Positions 35,670 to 47,891 of a stretch of DNA of 64,000 nt are shown here, piece after piece; positions within the stretch are counted from its first letter, which is position 1; every line of letters begins with the position of its first letter. Source of the DNA: Budorcas taxicolor (taxonomy: Eukaryota; Chordata; Mammalia; Artiodactyla; Bovidae). The notes beneath the pieces are model-generated. The model was not told the DNA's origin and did no database searches. It saw nothing but the letters and a program-made list of their open reading frames with translations. The translations under genes and the position numbers were made by a program. The stretch spans positions 1 to 64,000 of the forward strand of contig NW_026292684.1 in NCBI RefSeq assembly GCF_023091745.1, in the 5' to 3' direction.

Positions 35670-38112
35670 ATGAGGGATCCTTTCCCTGCTTCATCGGGAA
35701 AGAGTTCCCGGCGTTCCCGTCGCATCTCTAGAGGAGGCCCTCTCAACAGAACGGCGAGAGGAACTCCAGGGTCGTGCCACCATTCCAAGAGTCCCCCAGA
35801 TGTCTCAGTCCATTCCAGAGGAACCTCTTTTCCCTTCACCGGCTCGTCTTTCACACCGAGGATCGACTCACACCAAGGTGGCACGTGGCACAGCCCTGTG
35901 GGAAAGCCTCGTGGGAAAGCCTCGAGGGACAGCCTCGAGGGAAAGCCACAGATCCCTTGATCCACGTGAGAGGAAGCGTGACACCACTGCTGCAGCTCGG
36001 GAGTTAAGCGAAAGTGCATGCCCCCAATCGAGACGAGGCCTGACTCCCCTGGGGAGACTCAAAAGCACCCCAAGATCCTTGGCAACACTGGAGAGGAAAC
36101 CTCAGGTTCCAGCCCCGACTCCACACAAGGACTGAGGCCGCGGCATGGACGGGAGAGGAATCCCGAGAGGTCCCCTAGCAGTTCGCATGTGGACTGGCCT
36201 GTCCTGAGGCGACCAGAGCGGGTCACTGAGGTCCCCGTCGTAACTCGAGAAGACCTGCCGCAACTCGAGAAAATCCAGGAGGTTCTCCCCTCCAGGCGAG
36301 ATGAGGCCCATTTCCGCTGAGGCGTCTCGATGCAGATCACACCTCTCCCCTGGAACTTCGAAAGGGTCCTTCACACCCTTGGTGCAAATCAAGAAGTTCC
36401 CCGACCTAGCCGTCTCCACTCGAGAGGAATCACGAGGGTCCCGCCCACATCCAGAGGGGCCCCGTTTCCGCCTGGTAGCTCGAGATGAGGGATCCTTTCC
36501 CTTATTGCTCGGGAAAGAGTTCCCGGCGTTCCCGTCGCATCTCAAGAGGAGGCCCTCTCAACAGAACGGCGAGAGGAACTCCAGGGTCGTGCCACCATTC
36601 CAAGAGACCCCCAGATGTCTCAGTCCATTCCAGAGGAACCTCTTTTCCCTTCACCGGCTCGTCTTTCACGCCGAGGATCGACTCACACCAAGGTGGCACG
36701 TGGCACAGCCCTGTGGGAAAGCCTCGTGGGAAAGCCTCGAGGGACAGCCTCGAGGGAAACCACAGATCCCTTGATCCACGTGACAGGAAGCGTGACACTA
36801 CTGCTGCAGCTCGGGAGTTAAGCGCACGTGCATGCCCCCACTCGAGACGAGGCCTGACTCCCCTGGGGAGACTCAGAAGCACCCGAAGATCCATGGCAAC
36901 ACTGGAGAGGAATCCTCAGGTTCCGGCCCCGACTCCACACAAGGTCTTAGGCCCCGGCATGGACGGGAGAGGAATCCCGAGATGGCCCCTAGCAACTCGC
37001 ACCGGGACTGGCCTTTCCTGAGGCCACCAGAGCGGATCCCTGAGGTCCCCGTCGTAACTCGAGAAGACCTGCCGCAACTCGAGAAAATCCAGGAGGTTCT
37101 CCCCTCCAGGCGAGATGAGGCCCATTTCCGCTGAGGCGTCTCGAGGCGGATCACACCTCACCTCTGGAACTTCGAAAGGGTCCTTCACACCCTTGGTGCA
37201 AATCAAGAAGTTCCCCGACATACCCGTCTCCACTCGAGAGGAAACACGCGGGTCCCGCCCCCATCCAACGGAGCCCCGTTTCCGCCTCGTAGCTCGAGAT
37301 GAGGGATCCTTTCCCTGCTTCGTCGGGAAAGATTTCCCGGCGTTCCCGTCGCATCTCAAAGGAGGCCCTCTCAACAGGAACGGCGAGAGGAACTCCAGGG
37401 TCGTGCCACCATTCCAAGAGTCCCCCAGATGTCTCAGTCCATTCCAGAGGAACCTCTTTTCCCTTCCCCGGCTCGTCTTTCACACCGAGGATCGACTCCC
37501 AACAAGGTGGCACGTGGCACAGCCCTGTGGGAAAGCCTCGTGGGAAAGCCTCGACGGACAGCCTCGAGGGAAAGCCACAGATCCCTTGATCCACGTGAAA
37601 GGAAGCGTGACACTAATGCTGCAGCTCGGGAGGAAAGCGCACGTGCATGCCCCCACTCGAGACGAGGCCTGACTCCCCTGGGGAGACTCAGAAGCACCCC
37701 AAGATCCATGGCAACACTGGAGAGGAATCCTCAGGTTCCGGCCCCGACTCCACACAAGGACTGAGGCCGCGGCATGGACGGGAGAGGAATCCCGAGAGGT
37801 CCCCTAGCAGCTCGCATGGGGACTGGCCTTTCCTGAGGCCACCAGAGCGGGTCCCTGAGGTTCCCGTCGTAACTCGAGAAGACCTGCCACAGCTCGAGAA
37901 AATCGAGGAGATTCTCCCCTCCAGGGAGATGAGGCCCTTTTCCGCTGAGGCATCTCGAGGCAGATCACACCTCACCTCTGGAACTTCGAAAGGGTCCTTC
38001 ACACCCTTGGTGCAAATCAAGAAGTTCCCCGACATACCCGTCTCCACTCGAGAGGAAACACGAGCGTCCCGCCCACATCCAGAGGAGCCCCGTTTCCGCC
38101 TGGTAGCTCGAG
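35670..38112 (+). repeat. HOR unit 4: trimer a-(b/c)-d
   Basis: Landmarks are 35670 (a), 36485 (b/c hybrid) and 37299 (d), 2443 bp. One monomer equivalent was lost by fusion of b with c inside monomer 36485. The d monomer's 3' part carries CCTCGACGGACAG, GTGAAAGGAAGC and CTAATGCTGC (37549-37622), a set that reappears at 47328-47401. Confidence 0.75.
36485..37298 (+). repeat. Hybrid monomer b/c from unequal crossing-over
   Basis: The left part is type b (CCCTTATTGCTCGGG; CAACAGAACGGCG at 36561). The right part is type c (CAAGAGACCCCCAG at 36601, GAGTTAAGCGCACG, CACCCGAAGATCC, CGGATCCCTGAGG). The switch lies between about 36575 and 36605. The same hybrid occurs at 38928, 40557, 45446, 48707 and 50336, so it was made once and then amplified. 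Confidence 0.75.
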
Positions 38113-41100
38113 ATGAGGGATCCTTTCCCTGCTTCATCGGGAAAGAGTTCCCGGGGTTCCCGTCGCATCTCTAGAGGAGGCCCTCTCAACAGAACGGCGA
38201 GAGGAACTCCAGGGTCGTGCCACCATTCCAAGAGTCCCCCAGATGTCTCAGTCCATTCCAGAGGAACCTCTTTTCCCTTCACCGGCTCGTCTTTCACGCC
38301 GAGGATCGACTCACACCAAGGTGGCACGTGGCACAGCCCTGTGGGAAAGCCTCGTGGGAAAGCCTCGAGGGACAGCCTCGAGGGAAAGCCACAGATCCCT
38401 TGATCCACGTGAGAGGAAGCGTGACACCACTGCTGCAGCTCGGGAGTTAAGCGAAAGTGCATGCCCCCAATCGAGACGAGGCCTGACTCCCCTGGGGAGA
38501 CTCAAAAGCACCCCAAGATCCTTGGCAACACTGGAGAGGAAACCTCAGGTTCCAGCCCCGACTCCACACAAGGACTGAGGCCGCGGCATGGACGGGAGAG
38601 GAATCCCGAGAGGTCCCCTAGCAGTTCGCATGTGGACTGGCCTGTCCTGCGGCGACCAGAGCGGGTCACTGAGGTCCCCGTCGTAACTCGAGAAGACCTG
38701 CCGCAACTCGAGAAAATCCAGGAGGTTCTCCCCTCCAGGCGAGATGAGGCCCATTTCCGCTGAGGCGTCTCGAGGCAGATCACACCTCTCCCCTGGAACT
38801 TCGAAAGGGTCCTTCACACCCTTGGTGCAAATCAAGAAGTTCCCCGACCTAGCCGTCTCCACTCGAGAGGAATCACGAGGGTCCCGCCCACATCCAGAGG
38901 GGCCCCGTTTCCGCCTGGTAGCTCGAGATGAGGGATCCTTTCCCTTATTGCTCGGGAAAGAGTTCCCGGCGTTCCCGTCGCATCTCAAGAGGAGGCCCTC
39001 TCAACAGAACGGCGAGAGGAACTCCAGGGTCGTGCCACCATTCCAAGAGACCCCCAGATGTCTCAGTCCATTCCAGAGGAACCACTTTTCCCTTCACCGG
39101 CTCGTCTTTCACGCCGAGGATCGACTCACACCAAGGTGGCACGTGGCACAGCCCTGTGGGAAAGCCTCGTGGGAAAGCCTCGAGGGACAGCCTCGAGGGA
39201 AACCACAGATCCCTTGATCCACGTGACAGGAAGCGTGACACTACTGCTGCAGCTCGGGAGTTAAGCGCACGTGCATGCCCCCACTCGAGACGAGGCCTGA
39301 CTCCCCTGGGGAGACTCAGAAGCACCCGAAGATCCATGGCAACACTGGAGAGGAATCCTCAGGTTCCGGCCCCGACTCCACACAAGGTCTTAGGCCCCGG
39401 CATGGACGGGAGAGGAATCCCGAGATGGCCCCTAGCAACTCGCACCGGGACTGGCCTTTCCTGAGGCCACCAGAGCGGATCCCTGAGGTCCCCGTCGTAA
39501 CTCGAGAAGACCTGCCGCAACTCGAGAAAATCCAGGAGGTTCTCCCCTCCAGGCGAGATGAGGCCCATTTCCGCTGAGGCGTCTCGAGGCGGATCACACC
39601 TCACCTCTGGAACTTCGAAAGGGTCCTTCACACCCTTGGTGCAAATCAAGAAGTTCCCCGACATACCCGTCTCCACTCGAGAGGAAACACGCGGGTCCCG
39701 CCCCCATCCAACGGAGCCCCGTTTCCGCCTCGTAGCTCGAGATGAGGGATCCTTTCCCTGCTTCGTCGGGAAAGATTTCCCGGCGTTCCCGTCGCATCTC
39801 AAAGGAGGCCCTCTCAACAGGAACGGCGAGAGGAACTCCAGGGTCGTGCCACCATTCCAAGAGTCCCCCAGATGTCTCAGTCCATTCCAGAGGAACCTCT
39901 TTTCCCTTCCCCGGCTCGTCTTTCACACCGAGGATCGACTCCCAACAAGGTGGCACGTGGCACAGCCCTGTGGGAAAGCCTCGTGGGAAAGCCTCGAGGG
40001 ACAGCCTCGAGGGAAAGCCACAGATCCCTTGATCCACGTGACAGGAAGCGTGACACCACTGCTGCAGCTCGGGAGTTAAGCGAAAGTGCATGCCCCCAAT
40101 CGAGACGAGGCCTGACTCCCCTGGGGAGACTCAAAAGCACCCCAAGATCCTTGGCAACACTGGAGAGGAAACCTCAGGTTCCAGCCCCGACTCCACACAA
40201 GGACTGAGGCCGCGGCATGGACGGGAGAGGAATCCCGAGAGGTCCCCTAGCAGTTCGCATGTGGACTGGCCTGTCCTGAGGCGACCAGAGCGGGTCACTG
40301 AGGTCCCCGTCGTAACTCGAGAAGACCTGCCGCAACTCGAGAAAATCCAGGAGGTTCTCCCCTCCAGGCGAGATGAGGCCCATTTCCGCTGAGGCGTCTC
40401 GAGGCAGATCACACCTCTCCCCTGGAACTTCGAAAGGGTCCTTCACACCCTTGGTGCAAATCAAGAAGTTCCCCGACATAGCCGTCTCCACTCGAGAGGA
40501 ATCACGAGGGTCCCGCCCACATCCAGAGGAGCCCCGTTTCCGCCTGGTAGCTCGAGATGAGGGATCCTTTCCCTTATTGCTCGGGAAAGAGTTCCCGGCG
40601 TTCCCGTCGCATCTCAAGAGGAGGCCCTCTCAACAGAACGGCGAGAGGAACTCCAGGGTCGTGCCACCATTCCAAGAGACCCCCAGATGTCTCAGTCCAT
40701 TCCAGAGGAACCTCTTTTCCCTTCACCGGCTCGTCTTTCACGCCGAGGATCGACTCACACCAAGGTGGCACGTGGCACAGCCCTGTGGGAAAGCCTCGTG
40801 GGAAAGCCTCCAGGGACAGCCTCGAGGGAAAGCCACAGATCCCTTGATCCACGTGACAGGAAGCGTGACACTACTGCTGCAGCTCGGGAGTTAAGCGTAC
40901 GTGCATGCCCCCACTCGAGACGAGGCCTGACTCCCCTGGGGAGACTCAGAAGCACCCGAAGATCCATGGCAACACTGGAGAGGAATCCTCAGGTTCCGGC
41001 CCCGACTCCACACAAGGTCTTAGGCCCGGGCATGGACAGGAGAGGAATCCCGAGATGGCCCCTAGCAACTCGCACCGGGACTGGCCTTTCCTGAGGCCAC

Positions 41101-42185
41101 CAGAGCGGATCCCTGAGGTCCCCGTCGTAACTCGAGAAGACCTGCCGCAACTCGAGAAAATCCAGGAGGTTCTCCCCTCCAGGCGAGATGAGGCCCATTT
41201 CCGCTGAGGCGTCTCGAGGCGGATCACACCTCACCTCTGGAACTTCGAAAGGGTCCTTCACACCCTTGGTGCAAATCAAGAAGTTCCCCGACATACCCGT
41301 CTCCACTCGAGAGGAAACACGCGGGTCCCGCCCCCATCCAACGGAGCCCCGTTTCCGCCTCGTAGCTCGAGATGAGGGATCCTTTCCCTGCTTCGTCGGG
41401 AAAGATTTCCCGGCGTTCCCGTCGCATCTCAAAGGAGGCCCTCTCAACAGGAATGGCGAGAGGAACTCCAGGGTCGTGCCACCATTCCAAGAGTCCCCCA
41501 GATGTCTCAGTCCATTCCAGAGGAACCTCTTTTCCCTTCCCCGGCTCGTCTTTCACACCGAGGATCGACTCCCAACAAGGTGGCACGTGGCACAGCCCTG
41601 TGGGAAAGCCTCGTGGGAAAGCCTCGAGGGACAGCCTCGAGGGAAAGCCACAGATCCCTTGATCCACGTGACAGGAAGCGTGACACTACTGCTGCAGCAA
41701 GGGAGGAAAGCGCACGTGCATGCCCCCACTCGAGACGAGGCCTGACTCCCCTGGGGAGACTCAGAAGCACCCCAAGATCCATGGCAACACTAGAGAGGAA
41801 TCCTCAGGTTCCGGCCCCGACCCCACACAAGGACTGAGGCCGCGGCATGGACGGGAGAGGAATCCCGAGAGGTCCCCTAGCAGCTCGCATGGGGACTGGC
41901 CTTTCCTGAGGCCACCAGAGCGGGTCCCTGAGGTCCCCGTCGTAACTCGAGAAGACCTGCCACAGCTCGAGAAAATCGAGGAGATTCTCCCCTCCAGGGA
42001 GATGAGGCCCTTTTCCGCTGAGGCATCTCGAGGCAGATCACACCTCACCTCTGGAACTTCGAAAGGGTCCTTCACACCCTTGGTGCAAATCAAGAAGTTC
42101 CCCGACATACCCGTCTCCACTCGAGAGGAAACACGAGCGTCCCGCCCACATCCAGAGGAGCCCCGTTTCCGCCTGGTAGCTCGAG
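38113..42185 (+). repeat. HOR unit 5: pentamer a-(b/c)-(d/a)-(b/c)-d
   Basis: Landmarks are 38113 (a), 38928 (b/c), 39742 (d/a), 40557 (b/c) and 41372 (d), 4073 bp. It contains a two-monomer sub-period (b/c, d/a) produced by the d/a fusion. It is repeated as a whole at 47892-51964. Confidence 0.75.
39742..40556 (+). repeat. Hybrid monomer d/a from unequal crossing-over
   Basis: The left part is type d (CATCCAACGGAG, GATTTCCCGG, CACACCGAGG, CCCAACAAGG up to 39949). From about 40054 it is type a (GACACCACTGC, GAGTTAAGCGAAAG, CCCCCAATCGAG). The switch falls across the minisatellite/E-box region. Its sister copy is 49521-50335. Confidence 0.75.
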
Positions 42186-44630
42186 ATGAGGGATCCTTTC
42201 CCTCCTTCATCGGGAAAGAGTTCCCGGCGTTCCCGTCGCATCTCTAGAGGAGGCCCTCTCAACAGAACGGCGAGAGGAACTCCAGGGTCGTGCCACCATT
42301 CCAAGAGTCCCCCAGATGTCTCAGTCCATTCCAGAGGAACCTCTTTTCCCTTCACCGGCTCGTCTTTCACGCCGAGGATCGACTCACACCAAGGTGGCAC
42401 GTGGCACAGCCCTGTGGGAAAGCCTCGTGGGAAAGCCTCGAGGGACAGCCTCGAGGGAAAGCCACAGATCCCTTGATCCACGTGACAGGAAGCGTGACAC
42501 CACTGCTGCAGCTCGGGAGTTAAGCGAAAGTGCATGCCCCCAATGGAGACGAGGCCTGACTCCACTGGGGAGACTCAAAAGCACCCCAAGATCCTTGGCA
42601 ACACTGGAGAGGAAAGCTCAGGTTCCAGCCCCGACTCCACACAAGGACTGAGGCCGCGGCATGTACGGGAGAGGAATCCCGAGAGGTCCCCTAGCAGTTC
42701 GCATGTGGACTGGCCTGTCCTGAGGCGACCAGAGCGGGTCACTGAGGTCCCCGTCGTAACTCGAGAAGACCTGCCGCAACTCGAGAAAATCCAGGAGGTT
42801 CTCCCCTCCAGGCGAGATGAGGCCCATTTCCGCTGAGGCGTCTCGAGGCGGATCACACCTCACCTCTGGAACTTCGAAAGGGTCCTTCACACCCTTGGTG
42901 CAAATCAAGAAGTTCCCCGCCATACCCGTCTCCACTCGAGAGGAAACACGAGGGTCACGCCCACATCCAGAGGAGCCCCGTTTCCGCCTCGTAGCTCGAG
43001 ATGAGGGATCCTTTCCCTGCTTGCTCGGGAAAGAGTTCCCGGTGTTCCCGTCGCATCTCTAGAGGAGGCCCTCTCAACAGGAACGGCGAGAGGAACTCCA
43101 GGGTCGTGCCACCATTCCAAGAGACCCCCAGATGTCTCAGTCCATTCCAGAGGAACCTCTTTTCCCTTCACCGGCTCGTCTTTCACGCCGAGGATCGACT
43201 CACACCAAGGTGGCACGTGGCACAGCCCTGTGGGAAAGCCTCGTGGGAAAGCCTCGAGGGACAGCCTCGAGGGAAAGCCACAGATCCCTTGATCCACGTG
43301 ACAGGAAGCGTGACACTACTGCTGCAGCTCGGGAGTTAAGCGCACGTGCATGCCCCCACTCGAGACGAGGCCTGACTCCCCTGGGGAGACTCAGAAGCAC
43401 CCGAAGATCCATGGCAACACTGGAGAGGAATCCTCAGGTTCCGGCCCCGACTCCACACAAGGTCTTAGGCCCCGGCATGGACGGGAGAGGAATCCCGAGA
43501 TGGCCCCTAGCAACTCGCACCGGGACTGGCCTTTCCTGAGGCCACCAGAGCGGATCCCTGAGGTCCCCGTCGTAACTCGAGAAGACCTGCCGCAACTCGA
43601 GAAAATCCAGGAGGTTCTCCCCTCCAGGCGAGATGAGGCCCATTTCCGCTGAGGCGTCTCGAGGCGGATCACACCTCACCTCTGGAACTTCGAAAGGGTC
43701 CTTCACACCCTTGGTGCAAATCAAGAAGTTCCCCGACATACCCGTCTCCACTCGAGAGGAAACACGCGGGTCCCGCCCCCATCCAACGGAGCCCCGTTTC
43801 CGCCTCGTAGCTCGAGATGAGGGATCCTTTCCCTGCTTCGTCGGGAAAGATTTCCCGGCGTTCCCGTCGCATCTCAAAGGAGGCCCTCTCAACAGGAACG
43901 GCGAGAGGAACTCCAGGGTCGTGCCACCATTCCAAGAGTCCCCCAGATGTCTCAGTCCATTCCAGAGGAACCTCTTTTCCCTTCCCCGGCTCGTCTTTCA
44001 CACCGAGGATCGACTCCCAACAAGGTGGCACGTGGCACAGCCCTGTGGGAAAGCCTCGTGGGAAAGTCTCGAGGGACAGCCTCGAGGGAAAGCCACAGAT
44101 CCCTTGATCCACGTGACAGGAAGCGTGACACTACTGCTGCAGCAAGGGAGGAAAGCGCACGTGCATGCCCCCACTCGAGACGAGGCCTGACTCCCCTGGG
44201 GAGACTCAGAAGCACCCCAAGATCCATGGCAACACTAGAGAGGAATCCTCAGGTTCCGGCCCCGACCCCACACAAGGACTGAGGCCGCGGCATGGACGGG
44301 AGAGGAATCCCGAGAGGTCCCCTAGCAGCTCGCATGGGGACTGGCCTTTCCTGAGGCCACCAGAGCGGGTCCCTGAGGTCCCCGTCGTAACTCGAGAAGA
44401 CCTGCCACAGCTCGAGAAAATCGAGGAGATTCTCCCCTCCAGGGAGATGAGGCCCTTTTCCGCTGAGGCATCTCGAGGCAGATCACACCTCACCTCTGGA
44501 ACTTCGAAAGGGTCCTTCACACCCTTGGTGCAAATCAAGAAGTTCCCCGACATACCCGTCTCCACTCGAGAGGAAACACGAGCGTCCCGCCCACATCCAG
44601 AGGAGCCCCGTTTCCGCCTGGTAGCTCGAG
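42186..44630 (+). repeat. HOR unit 6: trimer a-c-d (b lost)
   Basis: Landmarks are 42186 (a), 43001 (c) and 43817 (d), 2445 bp. The a tail (GCGAAAGTG, GCAGTTCGCATG) runs into CGAGGCGGATCACACCTCACC at about 42845, where a b monomer would read CGAGGCAGATCACACCTCTCC. The exchange point therefore lies within 42720-42850. The c monomer carries the XbaI variant (TCTAGA 43058-43063) otherwise typical of a. Confidence 0.75.
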
Positions 44631-47600
44631 ATGAGGGATCCTTTCCCTGCTTCATCGGGAAAGAGTTCCCGGCGTTCCCGTCGCATCTCTAGAGGAGGCC
44701 CTCTCAACAGAACGGCGAGAGGAACTCCAGGGTCGTGCCACCATTCCAAGAGTCCCCCAGATGTCTCAGTCCATTCCAGAGGAACCTCTTTTCCCTTCAC
44801 CGGCTCGTCTTTCACGCCGAGGATCGACTCACACCAAGGTGGCACGTGGCACAGCCCTGTGGGAAAGCCTCGTGGGAAAGCCTCGAGGGACAGCCTCGAG
44901 GGAAAGCCACAGATCCCTTGATCCACGTGACAGGAAGCGTGACACCACTGCTGCAGCTCGGGAGTTAAGCGAAAGTGCATGCCCCCAATCGAGACGAGGC
45001 CTGACTCCCCTGGGGAGACTCAAAAGCACCCCAAGATCCTTGGCAACACTGGAGAGGAAACCTCAGGTTCCAGCCCCGACTCCACACAAGGACTGAGGCC
45101 GCGGCATGGACGGGAGAGGAATCCCGAGAGGTCCCCTAGCAGTTCGCATGTGGACTGGCCTGTCCTGAGGCGACCAGAGCGGGTCACTGAGGTCCCCGTC
45201 GTAACTCGAGAAGACCTGCCGCAACTCGAGAAAATCCAGGAGGTTCTCCCCTCCAGGCGAGATGAGGCCCATTTCCGCTGAGGCGTCTCGAGGCAGATCA
45301 CACCTCTCCCCTGGAACTTCGAAAGGGTCCTTCACACCCTTGGTGCAAATCAAGAAGTTCCCCGACAGAGCCGTCTCCACTCGAGAGGAATCACGAGGGT
45401 CCCGCCCACATCCAGAGGAGCCCCGTTTCCGCCTGGTAGCTCGAGATGAGGGATCCTTTCCCTTATTGCTCGGGAAAGAGTTCCCGGCGTTCCCGTCGCA
45501 TCTCAAGAGGAGGCCCTCTCAACAGAACGGCGAGAGGAACTCCAGGGTCGTGCCACCATTCCAAGAGACCCCCAGATGTCTCAGTCCATTCCAGAGGAAC
45601 CTCTTTTCCCTTCACCGGCTCGTCTTTCACGCCGAGGATCGACTCACACCAAGGTGGCACGTGGCACAGCCCTGTGGGAAAGCCTCGTGGGAAAGCCTCC
45701 AGGGACAGCCTCGAGGGAAAGCCACAGATCCCTTGATCCACGTGACAGGAAGCGTGACACTACTGCTGCAGCTCGGGAGTTAAGCGCACGTGCATGCCCC
45801 CACTCGAGACGAGGCCTGACTCCCCTGGGGAGACTCAGAAGCACCCGAAGATCCATGGCAACACTGGAGAGGAATCCTCAGGTTCCGGCCCCGACTCCAC
45901 ACAAGGACTTAGGCCCCGGCATGGACGGGAGAGGAATCCCGAGATGGCCCCTAGCAACTCGCACCGGGACTGGCCTTTCCTGAGGCCACCAGAGCGGATC
46001 CCTGAGGTCCCCGTCGTAACTCGAGAAGACCTGCCGCAACTCGAGAAAATCCAGGAGGTTCTCCCCTCCAGGCGAGATGAGGCCCATTTCCGCTGAGGCG
46101 TCTCGAGGCGGATCACACCTCACCTCTGGAACTTCGAAAGGGTCCTTCACACCCTTGGTGCAAATCAAGAAGTTCCCCGACATACCCGTCTCCACTCGAG
46201 AGGAATCACGAGGGTCCCGCCCACATCCAGAGGAGCCCCGATTCCGCCTCGTAGCTCGAGATGAGGGATCCTTTCCCTGCTTCGTCGGGAAAGAGTTCCC
46301 GGCGTTCCCGTCGCATCTCAAGAGGAGGCCCTCTCAACAGGAACGGCGAGAGGAACTCCAGGGTCGTGCCACCATTCCAAGAGTCCCCCAGATGTCTCAG
46401 TCCATTCCAGAGGAACCTCTTTTCCCTTCACCGGCTCGTCTTTCACGCCGAGGATCGACTCACACCAAGGTGGCACGTGGCACAGCCCTGTGGGAAAGCC
46501 TCGTGGGAAAGCCTCGAGGGACAGCCTCGAGGGAAAGCCACAGATCCCTTCATCCACGTGACAGGAAGCGTGACACTACTGCTGCAGCTCGGGAGGAAAG
46601 CGCACGCGCATGCCCCCACTCGAGACGAGGCCTGACTCCCCTGGGGAGACTCAGAAGCACCCCAAGATCCATGGCAACACTGGAGAGGAATCCTCAGGTT
46701 CCGGCCCCGACTCCACACAAGGACTGAGGCCCCGGCATGGACGGGAGAGGAATCCCTAGAGGTCCCCTAGCAACTCGCATGGGGACTGGCCTTTCCTGAG
46801 GCCACCAGAGCGGGTCCCTGAGGTCCCCGTCGTAACTCGAGAAGACCTGCCGCAACTCGAGAAAATCCAGGAGGTTCTCCCCTCCAGGCGAGATGAGGCC
46901 CATTTCCACTGAGGCGTCTCGAGGCTGATCACACCTCACCTCTGGAACTTCGAAAGGCTCCTTCACACCCTTGGTGCAAATCAAGAAGTTCCCCGACATA
47001 CCCGTCTCCACTCGAGAGGAATCACGAGGGTCCCGCCCACATCCAGAGGAGCCCCGATTCCGCCTCGTAGCTCGAGATGAGGGATCCTTTCCCTGCTTCG
47101 TCGGGAAAGAGTTCCCGGCGTTCCCGTCGCATCTCAAGAGGAGGCCCTCTCAACAGGAACGGCGAGAGGAACTCCACGGTCGTGCCACCATTCCAAGAGT
47201 CCCCCAGATGTCTCAGTCCATTCCAGAGGAACCTCTTTTCCCTTCACCGGCTCGTCTTTCACGCCGAGGATCGACTCACACCAAGGTGGCACGTGGCACA
47301 GCCCTGTGGGAAAGCCTCGTGGGAAAGCCTCGACGGACAGCCTCGAGGGAAAGCCACAGATCCCTTGATCCACGTGAAAGGAAGCGTGACACTAATGCTG
47401 CAGCTCGGGAGGAAAGCGCACGTGCATGCCCCCACTCGAGACGAGGCCTGACTCCCCTGGGGAGACTCAGAAGCACCCCAAGATCCATGGCAACACTGGA
47501 GAGGAATCCTCAGGTTCCGGCCCCGACTCCACACAAGGACTGAGGCCGCGGCATGGACGGGAGAGGAATCCCGAGAGGTCCCCTAGCAGCTCGCATGGGG

Positions 47601-47891
47601 ACTGGCCTTTCCTGAGGCCACCAGAGCGGGTCCCTGAGGTTCCCGTCGTAACTCGAGAAGACCTGCCACAGCTCGAGAAAATCGAGGAGATTCTCCCCTC
47701 CAGGGAGATGAGGCCCTTTTCCACTGAGGCATCTCGAGGCAGATCACACCTCACCTCTGGAACTTCGAAAGGGTCCTTCACACCCTTGGTGCAAATCAAG
47801 AAGTTCCCCGACATACCCGTCTCCACTCGAGAGGAAACACGAGCGTCCCGCCCACATCCAGAGGAGCCCCGTTTCCGCCTGGTAGCTCGAG
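44631..47891 (+). repeat. HOR unit 7: a-(b/c)-e-e
   Basis: Landmarks are 44631 (a), 45446 (b/c), 46261 (e) and 47077 (e), 3261 bp. Two adjacent e monomers replace d. They carry GAGGAATCACGAGGG, CCCCGATTCCGCC (46236, 47051), CTTCGTCGGGAAAGAG and ACTGAGGCCCCGGC (46723), a combination otherwise typical of domain IV. The second e monomer continues at about 47328 into the variant set shared with 37549-37622. Confidence 0.7.

Larger units (their letters stand above)
37545..43490 (+). repeat. 12-monomer-offset duplication, upstream copy (~5.9 kb)
   Basis: This segment is repeated at 47324-53269 with an exact offset of 9779 bp. By eye I found about a dozen base differences across it, for example ACCACTTTTC at 39081 against ACCTCTTTTC, CTGCGGCG at 38647 against CTGAGGCG, GCGTACG at 40896 against GCGCACG, and GCCCGGGC against GCCCCGGC near 41025. 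The left edge lies between the TCCCAACAAGG mismatch (37497) and 37549. The right edge is near 43498, where ATGGCCCC diverges from AGGTCCCC. Confidence 0.85.
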
